The notes: generated by a model not told the origin, from the letters alone. A stretch of DNA of 64,000 nt from Agromyces luteolus (GCF_009729855.1 NZ_WODA01000023.1:1-64000); one strand, 5' to 3'. Counted from the first letter of the stretch, positions 50,819-60,114 are shown. Numbers and translations are program-made.

Positions 50819-50832
50819 TCGAAGCGTTTCGC
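50819..50832. promoter_or_regulatory. LacI operator O2 in the lacI-xylA spacer
   Basis: TCGAAGCGTTTCGC lies 41 bp from O1, centre to centre, close to four helical turns. It covers the -35 box (TTGCGA, minus strand 50834-50829) and part of the spacer of the lacI promoter, whose -10 is TAGAGT (50810-50805). Confidence 0.68.
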
Positions 50833-50884
50833 AAGTGTTTTGTGGAATTCAGGAACAAATGGCTCTCGACGCGCCGAACCGGAC

Positions 50885-50913
50885 TTGCCGCCGGCGCGAC
50901 ATCCGGTTATGTT
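50885..50913 (+). promoter_or_regulatory. xylA promoter
   Basis: TTGCCG (50885-50890) and TATGTT (50908-50913) are 17 bp apart and point to xylA, whose ATG lies 45 bp downstream. Both LacI operators lie upstream of this promoter, so repression would need looping or direct interference. Confidence 0.6.
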
Positions 50914-50958
50914 TATCTCGCCAACAAATCATCGATGACGCTGAAAGGCGGATCACCC

Positions 50959-52149
50959 ATGGCCAGCGCGCCCACCCGCGACGACAAGTTCTCCTTCGGC
51001 CTCTGGACCGTGGGCTACAACGGCACCGACCCGTTCGGCGGACCGACCCGCAACGCGCTCGACGTCGTGCACGTCGTCGAGAAGCTCGCCGAACTCGGCG
51101 CCTACGGCCTCACCTTCCACGACGACGACCTCTTCGCCTTCGGCTCCTCCGACGCCGAGCGCCAGACGCAGATCGACCGGCTGAAGGGCGCGCTCGCCGA
51201 CACCGGCCTCATCGTGCCGATGGTCACGACGAACCTCTTCTCCGCGCCCGTGTTCAAGGACGGCGGGTTCACCTCGAACGACCGCCAGGTGCGCCGCTTC
51301 GCCCTCCGCAAGGTGTTCCGGCAGCTCGACCTCGGCGCCGAGCTCGGCGCGAAGACCTTCGTCATGTGGGGCGGCCGCGAGGGAGCCGAGTACGACTCGG
51401 CCAAGGACATCCGCGCGGCGCTCGAGCGCTACCGCGAGGCCGTGAACCTGCTCGGCGACTACGTGACCGACAAGGGCTACGACATCCGCTTCGCCATCGA
51501 GCCGAAGCCGAACGAGCCGCGCGGCGACATCCTGCTGCCGACCCTCGGCCACGCCATCGCGTTCATCGACTCGCTCGAGCGCCCCGAGCTCGTCGGCCTC
51601 AACCCCGAGGTCGGGCACGAGCAGATGGCGGGTCTCAACTTCGCCGCGGGCATCGCGCAGGCCCTGTACCACGGCAAGCTCTTCCACATCGACCTCAACG
51701 GCCAGCGCGGCATCAAGTACGACCAGGACCTCGTGTTCGGCCACGGAGACCTGCACAACGCGTTCGCGCTCGTCGACCTGCTCGAGAACGGCGGCCCCAG
51801 CGGCGTTCCCGCGTACGACGGCCCGCGCCACTTCGACTACAAGCCCTCGCGCACCGAGGACGAGACAGGCGTCTGGGACTCGGCCGCGGCGAACATGCGC
51901 ACCTACCTGCTGCTCAAGGAGCGGGCGGCGGCGTTCCGCGCCGACCCCGAGGTGCAGGAGGCGCTCGCCGCGGCGCGCGTCGACGAGCTTGCGCAGCCGA
52001 CCCTCGGGGACGGCGAGACCTACGACGACTTCCTCGCCGACCGCTCGGCGTACGAGGACTTCGACCCGTCGGCCTACCTCGGCGGGAAGGGCTTCGGATT
52101 CGTCCGCCTGCAGCAGCTCGCGACCGAGCACCTGCTCGGCGCGCGCTGA
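50959..52149 (+). CDS. xylA: Xylose isomerase
   Basis: The 396-residue enzyme interconverts xylose and xylulose. Catalytic and metal residues sit at the canonical numbers of actinobacterial enzymes: His54 and Asp57 (TFHDDDLF), Glu181 and Lys183 (AIEPKPNEP), Glu217 and His220 (NPEVGHEQ), Asp245, Asp255 and Asp257 ([16 protein letters not shown]), with the last metal Asp in HFDYKP. It is the class I type. Its promoter lies next to two LacI operators, and xylB follows after a palindromic element. Confidence 0.97.
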   Translation: MASAPTRDDKFSFGLWTVGYNGTDPFGGPTRNALDVVHVVEKLAELGAYGLTFHDDDLFAFGSSDAERQTQIDRLKGALADTGLIVPMVTTNLFSAPVFKDGGFTSNDRQVRRFALRKVFRQLDLGAELGAKTFVMWGGREGAEYDSAKDIRAALERYREAVNLLGDYVTDKGYDIRFAIEPKPNEPRGDILLPTLGHAIAFIDSLERPELVGLNPEVGHEQMAGLNFAAGIAQALYHGKLFHIDLNGQRGIKYDQDLVFGHGDLHNAFALVDLLENGGPSGVPAYDGPRHFDYKPSRTEDETGVWDSAAANMRTYLLLKERAAAFRADPEVQEALAAARVDELAQPTLGDGETYDDFLADRSAYEDFDPSAYLGGKGFGFVRLQQLATEHLLGAR

Positions 52150-52170
52150 CCGGCCCGTCCACAACTCCGG

Positions 52171-52244
52171 TGGTCGAGTAGCGACGGAGGAGCGTATCGA
52201 GACCACGCACGCGGTCTCGATACGCGCTCCGCGCTACTCGACCA
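52171..52244. repeat. Long palindromic element between xylA and xylB
   Basis: GGTCGAGTAGCG and a following arm are mirrored by CGCTACTCGACC, with GTATCGAGACC mirrored by GGTCTCGATAC nearer the centre. Together 52171-52244 form an imperfect stem of more than 25 bp with a short loop. Very similar elements are, from memory, widely dispersed in Microbacteriaceae genomes between genes. Here it separates xylA from xylB and may modulate read-through. Confidence 0.8.
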
Positions 52245-52269
52245 ACGGCAACCTTCCAAGGAGAACGCA

Positions 52270-53673
52270 ATGACGCTCGTCGCCGGCGTCGACTCGTCGA
52301 CGCAGTCGTGCAAGGTCGTGATCCGGGATGCCGCGACCGGTGCGCTCGTGCGCTCCGGCCGCGCCGCCCACCCGGACGGTACCGAGGTCGACCCCGCCGC
52401 GTGGTGGGGTGCCCTGCTGACGGCGTTCGCCGACGCGGGCGGGTTCGACGGCGTCGAGGCGATCTCGATCGCGGGCCAGCAGCACGGCATGGTCGTCCTC
52501 GACGCGGACGGCCGCGTCATCCGCCCCGCCCTGCTCTGGAACGACACGCGCTCGGCGCAGGCGGCGCGCGACCTGATCGACGAGGTCGGGGCCGACGCAT
52601 ACGCCCGCCGCACCGGCGTCGTGCCCGTCGCCTCGTTCACCGCGACGAAGCTGCGCTGGCTGCGCGACGCCGAGCCGGAGAACGCGGCGCGCGTCGCCGC
52701 CGTGGCGCTCCCCCACGACTGGCTCACCTGGCGCCTGCGCGGCTTCGGGCCGGCCGACGAGTCGCCGCTCGGGCCGGTGCTCGAGGAGCTCGCGACCGAC
52801 CGCTCCGACGCGAGCGGCACCGCGTACTGGGGCGAGGGCGGCTACGACCGCGACCTGCTGGTGCGCGCGCTCGGGCACGACGCGATCCTCCCGCGCGTGC
52901 TCGGACCGGGCGAGGCGGCGGGCCGGACGCCCGACGGCATCCTCGTCGGTCCCGGCGCGGGCGACAACGCCGGCGCCGCGCTCGGGCTCGACGCCGCATC
53001 CGGCGACGTCGTCGTGTCGATCGGCACGAGCGGCACGGTGTTCGCCGTGACGGATGCCGCCATCGCCGACGCATCGGGCACCGTGGCGGGATTCGCGGAC
53101 GCCACCGGGCGGTTCCTGCCGCTGATCGCGACGCTGAACGCCGCGCGGGTGCTCGACGCGACCGCCGGGGTGCTCGGCGTCGACCACGCCGAACTCGGCC
53201 GCCTGGCGCTCGAGGCCGACCCCGGCGCATCCGGCGCCGTGCTCGTGCCGTACTTCGAGGGCGAGCGAACGCCGAACCTCCCCGACGCGACCGCCTCGTT
53301 CTCGGGGCTCACGCTCCGGAACACGACGCGCCCGTCGATCGCGCGGGCCGCGGTCGAGGGCCTGCTCTGCGGGCTCGCCGACGGGCTCGACGCGGTCCGC
53401 GGGCAGGGGGTCGAGGCCCAGCGCATCCTGCTCATCGGCGGGGCGGCCCAGAACCCGGCGGTGCAGGTCGCCGCCACGCAGGTCTTCGACGTGCCGGTCG
53501 TGGTGCCGGCCCCGGGCGAGTACGTCGCCGACGGCGCGGCGCGGCAGGCCGCGTGGGTGCTGACCGGCGAACGACCCGCGTGGCCGATCGAGGCCGGCGA
53601 GCCGCTGCCCGGCGACACGAGGCCGGAGATCCGTCGGCGGTACGCCGCCGCGCAGGCGCGCGCGACGGCCTGA
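52270..53673 (+). CDS. xylB: Xylulokinase
   Basis: The 467-residue FGGY-family kinase phosphorylates xylulose to xylulose 5-phosphate. It shows [13 protein letters not shown] at the N-terminus, [24 protein letters not shown], and the ATP-binding [13 protein letters not shown] and [13 protein letters not shown]. aaggag lies 6 nt before the ATG. It follows xylA at 120 bp, spaced by the palindromic element. Confidence 0.95.
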   Translation: MTLVAGVDSSTQSCKVVIRDAATGALVRSGRAAHPDGTEVDPAAWWGALLTAFADAGGFDGVEAISIAGQQHGMVVLDADGRVIRPALLWNDTRSAQAARDLIDEVGADAYARRTGVVPVASFTATKLRWLRDAEPENAARVAAVALPHDWLTWRLRGFGPADESPLGPVLEELATDRSDASGTAYWGEGGYDRDLLVRALGHDAILPRVLGPGEAAGRTPDGILVGPGAGDNAGAALGLDAASGDVVVSIGTSGTVFAVTDAAIADASGTVAGFADATGRFLPLIATLNAARVLDATAGVLGVDHAELGRLALEADPGASGAVLVPYFEGERTPNLPDATASFSGLTLRNTTRPSIARAAVEGLLCGLADGLDAVRGQGVEAQRILLIGGAAQNPAVQVAATQVFDVPVVVPAPGEYVADGAARQAAWVLTGERPAWPIEAGEPLPGDTRPEIRRRYAAAQARATA

Positions 53674-53783
53674 CGCTGCGCGACCCGCCGACCGAACCCG
53701 CTGGGCTCCTCCGAGCCTCGGCGCGTAGCATGGCCGGTGGACGTCGCCGTCCGACGACGCCCCGCCGACGAGGTAGGAGGACC

Positions 53784-54053
53784 ATGATGATGTCCGAATC
53801 CGATGAGGTCCGCGGACCCGATCCCGACGACGTCGAGGGCGAGTACACCGAGGTCGAGGGCGAAGCGCCGCGGAAGCGGACCGTCGAGGGCGAGTACACG
53901 CGCACCGACGGCGTCGAGGAGGACGAATCGGTGGTCGGCGACTACACGTCGACCGCGGAGCACCCCGAGACCCATCCGGCGTCCGAGGAGCACGGGGACT
54001 ACACGCGCGAGGACGAGCGGCCGAAGCCGCATCCGGGGCTGCACAAGGGCTGA
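53784..54053 (+). CDS. Small acidic protein with four GEYT/GDYT repeats
   Basis: The 89-residue, highly acidic and probably disordered protein contains four G(E/D)YT motifs: EGEYT at 18-22 and 35-39, GDYT at 52-55 and 71-74, spaced 16-19 residues apart. There is no signal peptide, membrane segment or known domain. taggagg is a strong ribosome binding site before three consecutive ATGs, and TAGCAT (53726-53731) is a good -10 box. Threonine and tyrosine in every repeat make phosphorylation a reasonable guess, nothing more. Confidence 0.65.
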   Translation: MMMSESDEVRGPDPDDVEGEYTEVEGEAPRKRTVEGEYTRTDGVEEDESVVGDYTSTAEHPETHPASEEHGDYTREDERPKPHPGLHKG

Positions 54054-54066
54054 GCCCCGGTCACGG

Positions 54067-54128
54067 GTGCGCGGTTTCGCGACGAGTGCGCAGGGACGAC
54101 CCCGCGCACCAGTCGCGGAATCGCGCAC
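54067..54128. terminator. Bidirectional hairpin between convergent genes
   Basis: Arms 54067-54083 and 54112-54128 (17 nt each) are complementary except at two positions. They lie between the small acidic gene (plus) and the glycerate kinase gene (minus). Confidence 0.5.
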
Positions 54129-55238
54129 TCATGGGGCCGAGGAGCCGAGCGTTCGCGCGAGCTCCGCCCCCGCCGCCTCGAGCCAGCGCAGCGGGTCGGC
54201 CATCGCGGCGTCCCCGCCGCCGGCGAGGTCGGTCAGCGACGCGGATGCCGCGAAGGCCGACGCGTCGGCGTCGATCGCACCCGCCACGAGCGCGACGGGC
54301 ACGCCGGCGGCATCCGCTCGGGCAGCGACCTCGCTCGGCACCTTGCCCGCGGCGGACTGCCCGTCGAAGCGTCCCTCGCCCGTGATCACGAGCGACGCGC
54401 CCGCGAGCGCGTCGGCCAGGCCGATCGCATCGGCCACCGCGGCCGCCCCGCCGGCCATGTGCGCGCCCCAGACGAGCAGGCCGAACCCGGTGCCGCCGGC
54501 CGCGCCCGCCCCGGCCGCGTCGCCGAACGCCGCCCGATCCGGCATCGCCCGCACGAGCCGGCCGAGGTTCCGTTCCATGGGCTCGATCAGCTCGGGCGCC
54601 GCACCCTTCTGCGGGGCGAAGATCGCCGCCGCGCCGAACGGCCCGAACAGCGGGTTGGTGACGTCGCTGAGGATCGCGGCACCGCCGGCGGGTCGTTCGC
54701 GCAGGCCCGACAGGTCGACCCGCACGATCGCGCCGAGCCCGCGGTTGCCGGCGGGGACCGGCCAGCCGTCCGCATCGAGGAACCGCCCGCCGAGCGCGGC
54801 GAGCGCCCCCGCCCCGCCGTCGGTCGACGAGCTGCCCCCGATCGCGAGCAGCACGCGGGTCGCACCACCGTCGAGCGCCGCAGCGATCGCCTGGCCGAAC
54901 CCGATCGTGTGCGCGTCGAGCGGGCGGAGCGGGTCGCACAGCGTGATGCCGCTCGTGAGGGCGAGCTCGACGAGCGCGCCGCCGTCGGGCAGCCGCAGCC
55001 ACGCGGCATCCACCGGCTCGTCGTCGGGACCCCGCACGGTGACGGGCACGCGCTCGGCTCCCGCGACCGAGGCCGCGAACGCGTCGAGCGTGCCCTCGCC
55101 GCCGTCGGCCATGGGCCTCAGCACGAGCTCGTCGTCGGGGGCGACCGAACGCCAGCCGCGCGCGAGCGCGTCGGCGGCCTCGACGGCGGTCGCCGTGCCC
55201 TTGAACGAGTCCGGGGCGACGACGATGCGGCGGCTCAC
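54129..55238 (-). CDS. Glycerate kinase (GarK/GlxK type)
   Basis: The 369-residue kinase phosphorylates glycerate. It starts IVVAPDSFKGTATAVEAADALARGW, a family signature, and contains RPMADGGEGTLDAF, LLAIGGSSSTDGGAGAL and LVITGEGRFDGQSAAGKVP. The start overlaps the ThuA-like gene by ATGA. It ends an operon with a GH42 beta-galactosidase and a sugar-binding protein; the source of glycerate in that setting is unclear. Confidence 0.92.
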   Translation of the reverse strand: MSRRIVVAPDSFKGTATAVEAADALARGWRSVAPDDELVLRPMADGGEGTLDAFAASVAGAERVPVTVRGPDDEPVDAAWLRLPDGGALVELALTSGITLCDPLRPLDAHTIGFGQAIAAALDGGATRVLLAIGGSSSTDGGAGALAALGGRFLDADGWPVPAGNRGLGAIVRVDLSGLRERPAGGAAILSDVTNPLFGPFGAAAIFAPQKGAAPELIEPMERNLGRLVRAMPDRAAFGDAAGAGAAGGTGFGLLVWGAHMAGGAAAVADAIGLADALAGASLVITGEGRFDGQSAAGKVPSEVAARADAAGVPVALVAGAIDADASAFAASASLTDLAGGGDAAMADPLRWLEAAGAELARTLGSSAP

Positions 55239-55954
55239 GCGGCGCCCGTCGCCGGAGGCCGTGCCGCCGTGGGCGCCGGCACGTGGCGCAGCCAGTCGAT
55301 GGCGTTCGCGATGAGCGCGCGGTGCTCGGGCGAGTCGTACGATCGCACGTCGTGGCCGAGCGCGTCGTAGACGAGTCGCGACGGTCCGATTTCACGGGCC
55401 CACACGATCGGATGCCGGATGCCGTCCTGCTCGTGCTCCGCGATGGGCTCGATCACGTCGTGCAGGAGCAGCGAGCTGTAGCGCTCGTCCTCGAGCGTGA
55501 AGTCGTCGAGGCCCTCGCGGACGGCGTGGTTGCCGACGAGGTGCACGCGCGCCTCGCCGAACGGCGGATGCCACGACACGTCCCACTCCCACCGGCCGCC
55601 GATCGCGCGGTCGAAGGCGTCGAGGTCGCGCAGGCTCGATGCGGCCGCGTGGAGCGCGAGGATGCCGATGCCGCGCTCGAGCGCGGCGGCGAGCGGGCCG
55701 TCGTCGACCGCGGGCGCCTCGGCGTCGGGCGGCAGCGGCTCGCCGTCCACGCTCGAGCGATCCGGGTCGCCGGCGTTCACGACGAGCAGCGTCACGTCGT
55801 CGTCGAGCCCGCCGAGCGCGGCATCCACGTCCTCGCGGATCTCGACGTCGAAGCCGGCGTCGGCGACGAGCTCGGCCAGGCGCGAGCTCGTCTCGGCGTA
55901 CGGATGCCACGGGTCGGCGTACCGCCCGGCACCGCTCAGGATCAGGGCGCGCAT
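55235..55954 (-). CDS. ThuA-like domain protein
   Basis: The 239-residue protein has the ThuA (glutamine-amidotransferase-like) fold: ALILSGAGRYADPWHPYAETSSRL, DVTLLVVNAGDP, GILALHAAASSLRDLDAFDRAIGG and VHLVGNHAVREGLDDFTLEDERYSSL. ThuA was named for trehalose utilisation and such proteins recur in sugar operons, but the activity is not settled. ATG 55954 is chosen because gaggagg lies 7 nt upstream; an ATG 24 bp earlier lacks this. It lies 34 bp after the GH42 stop. Confidence 0.82.
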   Translation of the reverse strand: MRALILSGAGRYADPWHPYAETSSRLAELVADAGFDVEIREDVDAALGGLDDDVTLLVVNAGDPDRSSVDGEPLPPDAEAPAVDDGPLAAALERGIGILALHAAASSLRDLDAFDRAIGGRWEWDVSWHPPFGEARVHLVGNHAVREGLDDFTLEDERYSSLLLHDVIEPIAEHEQDGIRHPIVWAREIGPSRLVYDALGHDVRSYDSPEHRALIANAIDWLRHVPAPTAARPPATGAA

Positions 55955-55988
55955 CGGAACCTCCTCGCTCGGCTGCATCGTACGGCCC

Positions 55989-58070
55989 TCAGTCGGCGAC
56001 CACCATGGCCCAGTCGAACGCGGCGAGCCGGACGCGCTCGACCCGTTCGCCGGTCACCGCGTCGGTGCCCTCCATCTCGACCTCCACGGCCGGCCCGCCG
56101 TGGTTGACGAGCGTGACGAGCGCGCCGCGGCGCGCCGCCTCGACGTGCTCGGGCAACCCCGCGACGACCGGCTCCACCCCGGTCGTCGCGAGGAGTCGGT
56201 CGACGAGGGCCTGCGTGCCGGCCTCGTCGGGGATCGTGGCGAGGTAGCGGGCGGTGCCGCCCCGGTGTCCGACCTCGCGCCGCGTGAGCGCGGCGCCGCC
56301 GGTGCGGCGCCCCTCGGTGAAGGATGCCTCGGCGCGGGCGTCGGCGGCGACGTGCACTTCCTCCGCGAGCAGCGTGCCCGTCCCGGCGAGGCCGTCGCCG
56401 TCGCCCGCGAACGGGGCCGTGCGCTCCCCCGGCACCCCGGGCGCGGCATCGGTCGGCACGAGCGCGCCGAAGTCCTCGATGCGGATGCCGCAGAGCGGGC
56501 CGAGCTGCGTCGCGAACCCGCCGTCGCGGAAGCGGTCGAGTTCGTCGACGACGTCGCTGAACGGCCCGACGAGCAGGTGCCCGCCGGCCTCGACGAACGA
56601 CGCGAGCGCGGCGGCATCCGCCTCTCGCACGAGGTAGAGCAGCGGCGCGATCGCGAGGTCGTAGCCCTCGCCGACCCGCGCGGCCGGAACGACGTCGACC
56701 TGCACGTGGCGGCGGTGCAGCGCGCGGTACCAGCGCTGGACCACGGCGACGTAGTCGAGTGCGTTCTGCGGGTGGTCGGAGGCCTCGACGGCCCACCAGT
56801 TCTCCCAGTCGAAGACGAGCGCGACGCGCGCGTCGCGCGCCGTCGCGTCGCCGGACGGGAGTTCGGGCAGCCCGGCGAGCGTCTCACCCAGCGCGACGAC
56901 CTCGCGCCACGTGCGGGTCTCGGTGCCGGCGTGCGGGAGCATCGCCGAGTGGAACTTCTCGGACCCCGCCCGCGACTGCCGCCACTGGAAGAACAGGATG
57001 CCGTCGGCGCCGCGCCCGATCGCCTGCGCACTGAGCGCCGCCATCTGCCCCGGCGCCTTCGGCGCATTCGTCGGCCGCCAGTTGAGGGCGTTCGTCGACT
57101 GCTCCATGAGGATCCACGGCACCTCGGGCTTCAGGGAGCGCACGAGGTCGCGCTGGAACGCGGCCGCGCGGAAGGACTCGGGGTCGTTCGGGTCGGGGTA
57201 GCAGTCGTCGCTGATGACGTCCATGTGCGGCGCCCAGCCGGCGTAGTCGGCCGGCTTGAACGCGCCCATGAAGTTCGTCGTGATCGGCTGCGTCGCACCC
57301 GCAGCGCGGATGATCTCGCGCTCCATGAGGTAGCACTCGAGCAGCATGTCGCTCGTGAAGCGGCGGAAGTCGAGCTCCTGCCCGGGGTTGCGCGAGTACG
57401 GAGCCTTGCGCGGCGGGAACACCTCGTCGAAGGACTGGTACCGCTGCGACCAGAAGTCCGTGCCCCAGGCCTCGTTGAGGGCCGGCACGTCCCCGTAGCG
57501 ATCGGCGAGCCAGCGGCGGAACGCATCGCGCGCGGCATCCGAGTAGTCGAAGTTCAGGTGGCATCCGTACTCGTTGTTCACGTGCCACATGACGATCGCG
57601 GGGTGATTGGCGTAGCGCTCGGCGAGCGCGGTGACGAGCTCGGCCGCCAGCCGCCGGTAGACCGGCGACGACGGCGCGAACTGCTGGCGGCTGCCCGGCC
57701 AGTAGGTGGCCCCGTCCTCGTCCTGCGGGAGCATCTCGGGGTAGTTCGCCGTGGCCCACGGCGGCGGCGACGCGGTCGCCGTCGCGAGGTCGACGGCGAT
57801 GCCGCCCTCGTGCAGCAGATCGATGACCCGGTCGAGCCATCCGAAGTCGAACTCGCCCTCGCGGGGTTGTATGCGCGACCACGAGAAGATGCCGAGGCTG
57901 ACCATCGTGACGCCGGCCTCGCGCATGCGAGCGACGTCCTCGGGCCAGATCTCCTCGGGCCACTGCTCGGGGTTGTAGTCGGCGCCGTAGTGCACGTCGG
58001 TCTCCTCGTCGAGTCTCGTCTTCGTGGGCGGGGCGGATGCCTCGCGCTCGCCGCCGTACATGGGAATCAT
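55989..58070 (-). CDS. GH42 beta-galactosidase
   Basis: The 693-residue enzyme has the GH42 layout: a barrel with acid/base Glu167 (HVNNEYGCHLNF) and nucleophile Glu323 (WILMEQSTNALNW), the trimerisation domain (VALVFDWENWWAVEASDHPQN) and a C-terminal beta domain. There is no signal peptide, so it is cytoplasmic and works on imported beta-galactosides or arabinogalactan fragments. ATG 58070 gives a short non-conserved lead before DVHYGADYNPEQWPEE; 58061 is also possible. It follows an orphan binding protein. Confidence 0.92.
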   Translation of the reverse strand: MIPMYGGEREASAPPTKTRLDEETDVHYGADYNPEQWPEEIWPEDVARMREAGVTMVSLGIFSWSRIQPREGEFDFGWLDRVIDLLHEGGIAVDLATATASPPPWATANYPEMLPQDEDGATYWPGSRQQFAPSSPVYRRLAAELVTALAERYANHPAIVMWHVNNEYGCHLNFDYSDAARDAFRRWLADRYGDVPALNEAWGTDFWSQRYQSFDEVFPPRKAPYSRNPGQELDFRRFTSDMLLECYLMEREIIRAAGATQPITTNFMGAFKPADYAGWAPHMDVISDDCYPDPNDPESFRAAAFQRDLVRSLKPEVPWILMEQSTNALNWRPTNAPKAPGQMAALSAQAIGRGADGILFFQWRQSRAGSEKFHSAMLPHAGTETRTWREVVALGETLAGLPELPSGDATARDARVALVFDWENWWAVEASDHPQNALDYVAVVQRWYRALHRRHVQVDVVPAARVGEGYDLAIAPLLYLVREADAAALASFVEAGGHLLVGPFSDVVDELDRFRDGGFATQLGPLCGIRIEDFGALVPTDAAPGVPGERTAPFAGDGDGLAGTGTLLAEEVHVAADARAEASFTEGRRTGGAALTRREVGHRGGTARYLATIPDEAGTQALVDRLLATTGVEPVVAGLPEHVEAARRGALVTLVNHGGPAVEVEMEGTDAVTGERVERVRLAAFDWAMVVAD

Positions 58071-58075
58071 GCCGC

Positions 58076-58107
58076 GGGCGCCGGCCCCCGTGCGGGAACC
58101 GGCGCCC
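58076..58107 (-). terminator. Intercistronic hairpin after the orphan binding protein
   Basis: GGGCGCCGG (58076-58084) and CCGGCGCCC (58099-58107) are perfect arms around 14 nt. The hairpin sits in the 53-bp gap between the binding-protein stop and the GH42 start. Confidence 0.55.
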
Positions 58108-58123
58108 ACGGGGCCGGATCAGG

Positions 58124-59413
58124 TCAGCCGAGGATCACCTTCGCCTCGGCGAAGAACTGCTCGACCGCGTCGTCGACCGTGACGGCGCCGAGGCCGATCG
58201 ACTTGCCCAGGTCCCAGAACGTCTGCTCGAGCGAGCCGTAGCCGACGACCGGGACCGGCGGCGCGTCGCCGATGCGGTCGGCGACCGAGTCGAGGTAGTC
58301 GGCGACCTGCGCGTCGACGCCCTCGAGCGTCGTGCCGGCGAGCTTCGTCTCGGATGCCGGGAAGCCGAGCGTGGTGCCGAAGACCTCACCGGCCTCCTCG
58401 CTGTTGACGACGAAGTCGAGCCAGAGCGCGGCCGCCTCGGGGTGGTCGGTGTCGGCCGAGATCGCAACCTGCAGGCCGGCCTGGCGGTAGAGGTCCTTCC
58501 CGCCGGCCTCGTCGATGGGCGGGGCGACGATCGTCACGGACTCGGCGCCCGAGTCGGCGAGGTAGCCGCCGAGGAAGTTGCTCCAGCTCGCCTCGCTCGC
58601 GGTGCGGTTCGAGCCGAAGCCCGAGATCGGGGCGATCTCCTCGAGCTGCTGCTGCGGGATCGCGACGCCGTCGCGCGCCTCGGCGCCCGAGTTCCAGAAG
58701 TCGCGGAGCTCGTCCTCGGTGAAGCCGAGCTCGCCGTCCTCGGTGTAGAGGTTGCCGCCCTGCGCGCGCAGCACGTTCTCGAAGGTCTGGATGCGCTGGG
58801 TCATGTCGGTGCCGCCGTACACCTCGCCGCCGGTGGCCTCGGTGACCTCGGCCATCCACTCGGTGTACTCGTCGTACGACGTGCCGCCCTCGTAGGGCTC
58901 GACTCCGGCCTCCTCGAGCAGGGCGTCGTTGAGGAACACGGCCCACGAGCTGTAGCCGGTCGGCAGCGAGTACTGCGTGCCATCCAGCTGGCCGGTCTGC
59001 TTCAGGCCTTCGTCGAACGCGTCGAAGTCGATCTGGTCGCCGACCGTCTCGAGGTCGAGCAGCAGTCCGGGCTCGGCGTACTCGCGGAGGTAGGAGTCGG
59101 AGAACTGCCAGACGTCGGGCAGGCCGCCGCCGGCCGCCTCGGTCTTGCGCTTCTCCCAGTACGAGGGGAAGTCGGTGAAGGTGCCGTCGATCGTGATGTT
59201 GGGGTGCTCGGCCTCGAAGGCCTCGATGAGCTGCCCGTAGCGGTCGGCGCGGTCGTCGTTGCCCCACCAGGTGAAGTTCAGCGTCACCTCCTCCTCGGGG
59301 TCGTACTCGCCGCCGGCGTCGCCGCCGCCCGCGCACCCGGTCAGGGCGAGGGCCGCAGCCCCCGTGATCGCCGCCGCGGCGAGCCAGTGCCGGCCGTTCT
59401 TCGTCGTGAACAT
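58124..59413 (-). CDS. Sugar ABC transporter substrate-binding lipoprotein (orphan)
   Basis: The 429-residue binding protein has a signal peptide with lipobox LTGC (about Cys27) and a family-1 solute-binding domain (LNFTWWGNDDRADRYGQLIEAFEAEHPN, LPDVWQFSDSYLREYAEPG). No permease genes belong to its operon, which continues with GH42, ThuA-like and glycerate kinase genes. Its C-terminus (TVDDAVEQFFAEAKVI) resembles that of the partial binding protein at the right edge, so it may share those permeases. cggagga precedes the ATG. Confidence 0.9.
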   Translation of the reverse strand: MFTTKNGRHWLAAAAITGAAALALTGCAGGGDAGGEYDPEEEVTLNFTWWGNDDRADRYGQLIEAFEAEHPNITIDGTFTDFPSYWEKRKTEAAGGGLPDVWQFSDSYLREYAEPGLLLDLETVGDQIDFDAFDEGLKQTGQLDGTQYSLPTGYSSWAVFLNDALLEEAGVEPYEGGTSYDEYTEWMAEVTEATGGEVYGGTDMTQRIQTFENVLRAQGGNLYTEDGELGFTEDELRDFWNSGAEARDGVAIPQQQLEEIAPISGFGSNRTASEASWSNFLGGYLADSGAESVTIVAPPIDEAGGKDLYRQAGLQVAISADTDHPEAAALWLDFVVNSEEAGEVFGTTLGFPASETKLAGTTLEGVDAQVADYLDSVADRIGDAPPVPVVGYGSLEQTFWDLGKSIGLGAVTVDDAVEQFFAEAKVILG

Positions 59414-59450
59414 CGTCGTCCTCCGTGCTGTGGGGTGGGGGTGGCGCTCT

Positions 59451-59466
59451 GGGAAAGCGCTTCCCC
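59451..59466. promoter_or_regulatory. LacI-type operator before the GH42 operon
   Basis: GGGAAAGCGCTTCCCC is a palindrome with one mismatched pair around the AGCGCT core typical of LacI-family sites. Its flanks differ from the xylose-type TCGAAGCGCTTCGA, so a different LacI protein is expected. It sits between a minus-strand TAATGT (-10-like) and the start of the orphan binding-protein gene. Confidence 0.6.
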
Positions 59467-59571
59467 GCACATTAGCGTGCAACGTTTCAGTCGTCAAGGG
59501 ACGGAATCACCCGCCCCCGCATCGGATGGCTGGCTGGCTGGCTGGGCCCGGGTAGTGCCGCGGGACGCGGC

Positions 59572-59991
59572 TCAGGTGCGGTGGACGTTCTCGGAGATGA
59601 CCACGGCACCGTCCGGAACAGGCAGGCCGTCGGGCTGGACGACGAGCTCGCCGTCGCCCTCGATGCCCATGCCGCCGACCCTCACACCGCCGGCACCGCC
59701 GCATCCGGCCCCGGCTTCGCCGTTCGGCTCGACGAGGACGATGCACACCGAGTCGGGCGTCGTGCCGCGGGCGAGCCACAGCCTGAGGTCGCCGTCCTCG
59801 CCGATGTACCGGCTCGTCGCCGGATCGATCGAATCGAGCAGCGTCGCCTGGGCCGCGGCTGGCAGTTCGTCGCCCGAGCGCTCGGTCCGCTCCAGGTCGG
59901 CGAAGCCGACCCCCGCCATCGAGCATCCGGCGAGCGCGGCCGCCGCGATCATCGCGCCAACCGTCGCCCTGAGCCTCCGCAAGGTCACCAT
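59572..59991 (-). CDS. Putative lipoprotein of unknown function
   Basis: The 139-residue product has a hydrophobic signal region and a lipobox LAGC (Cys23). The mature part (DLRLWLARGTTPDSVCIVLVEPNG, then a Gly-rich AGAGCGGAGG loop) is short and has two further cysteines. I do not recognise the family. It lies 123 bp downstream of the methyltransferase gene on the same strand, probably as an independent unit. Confidence 0.7.
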   Translation of the reverse strand: MVTLRRLRATVGAMIAAAALAGCSMAGVGFADLERTERSGDELPAAAQATLLDSIDPATSRYIGEDGDLRLWLARGTTPDSVCIVLVEPNGEAGAGCGGAGGVRVGGMGIEGDGELVVQPDGLPVPDGAVVISENVHRT

Positions 59992-60114
59992 GACGGCGAT
60001 GATGGCAGATCGGCCGCGCGCCGACGCGATCCACTCCCAACCATCTCGGCAACGGGCTCCGGGGCCCCAGCGGAGACGACGGGTCCGGGAGTCTCGCGAA
60101 GCCCCGCGCCGCGA

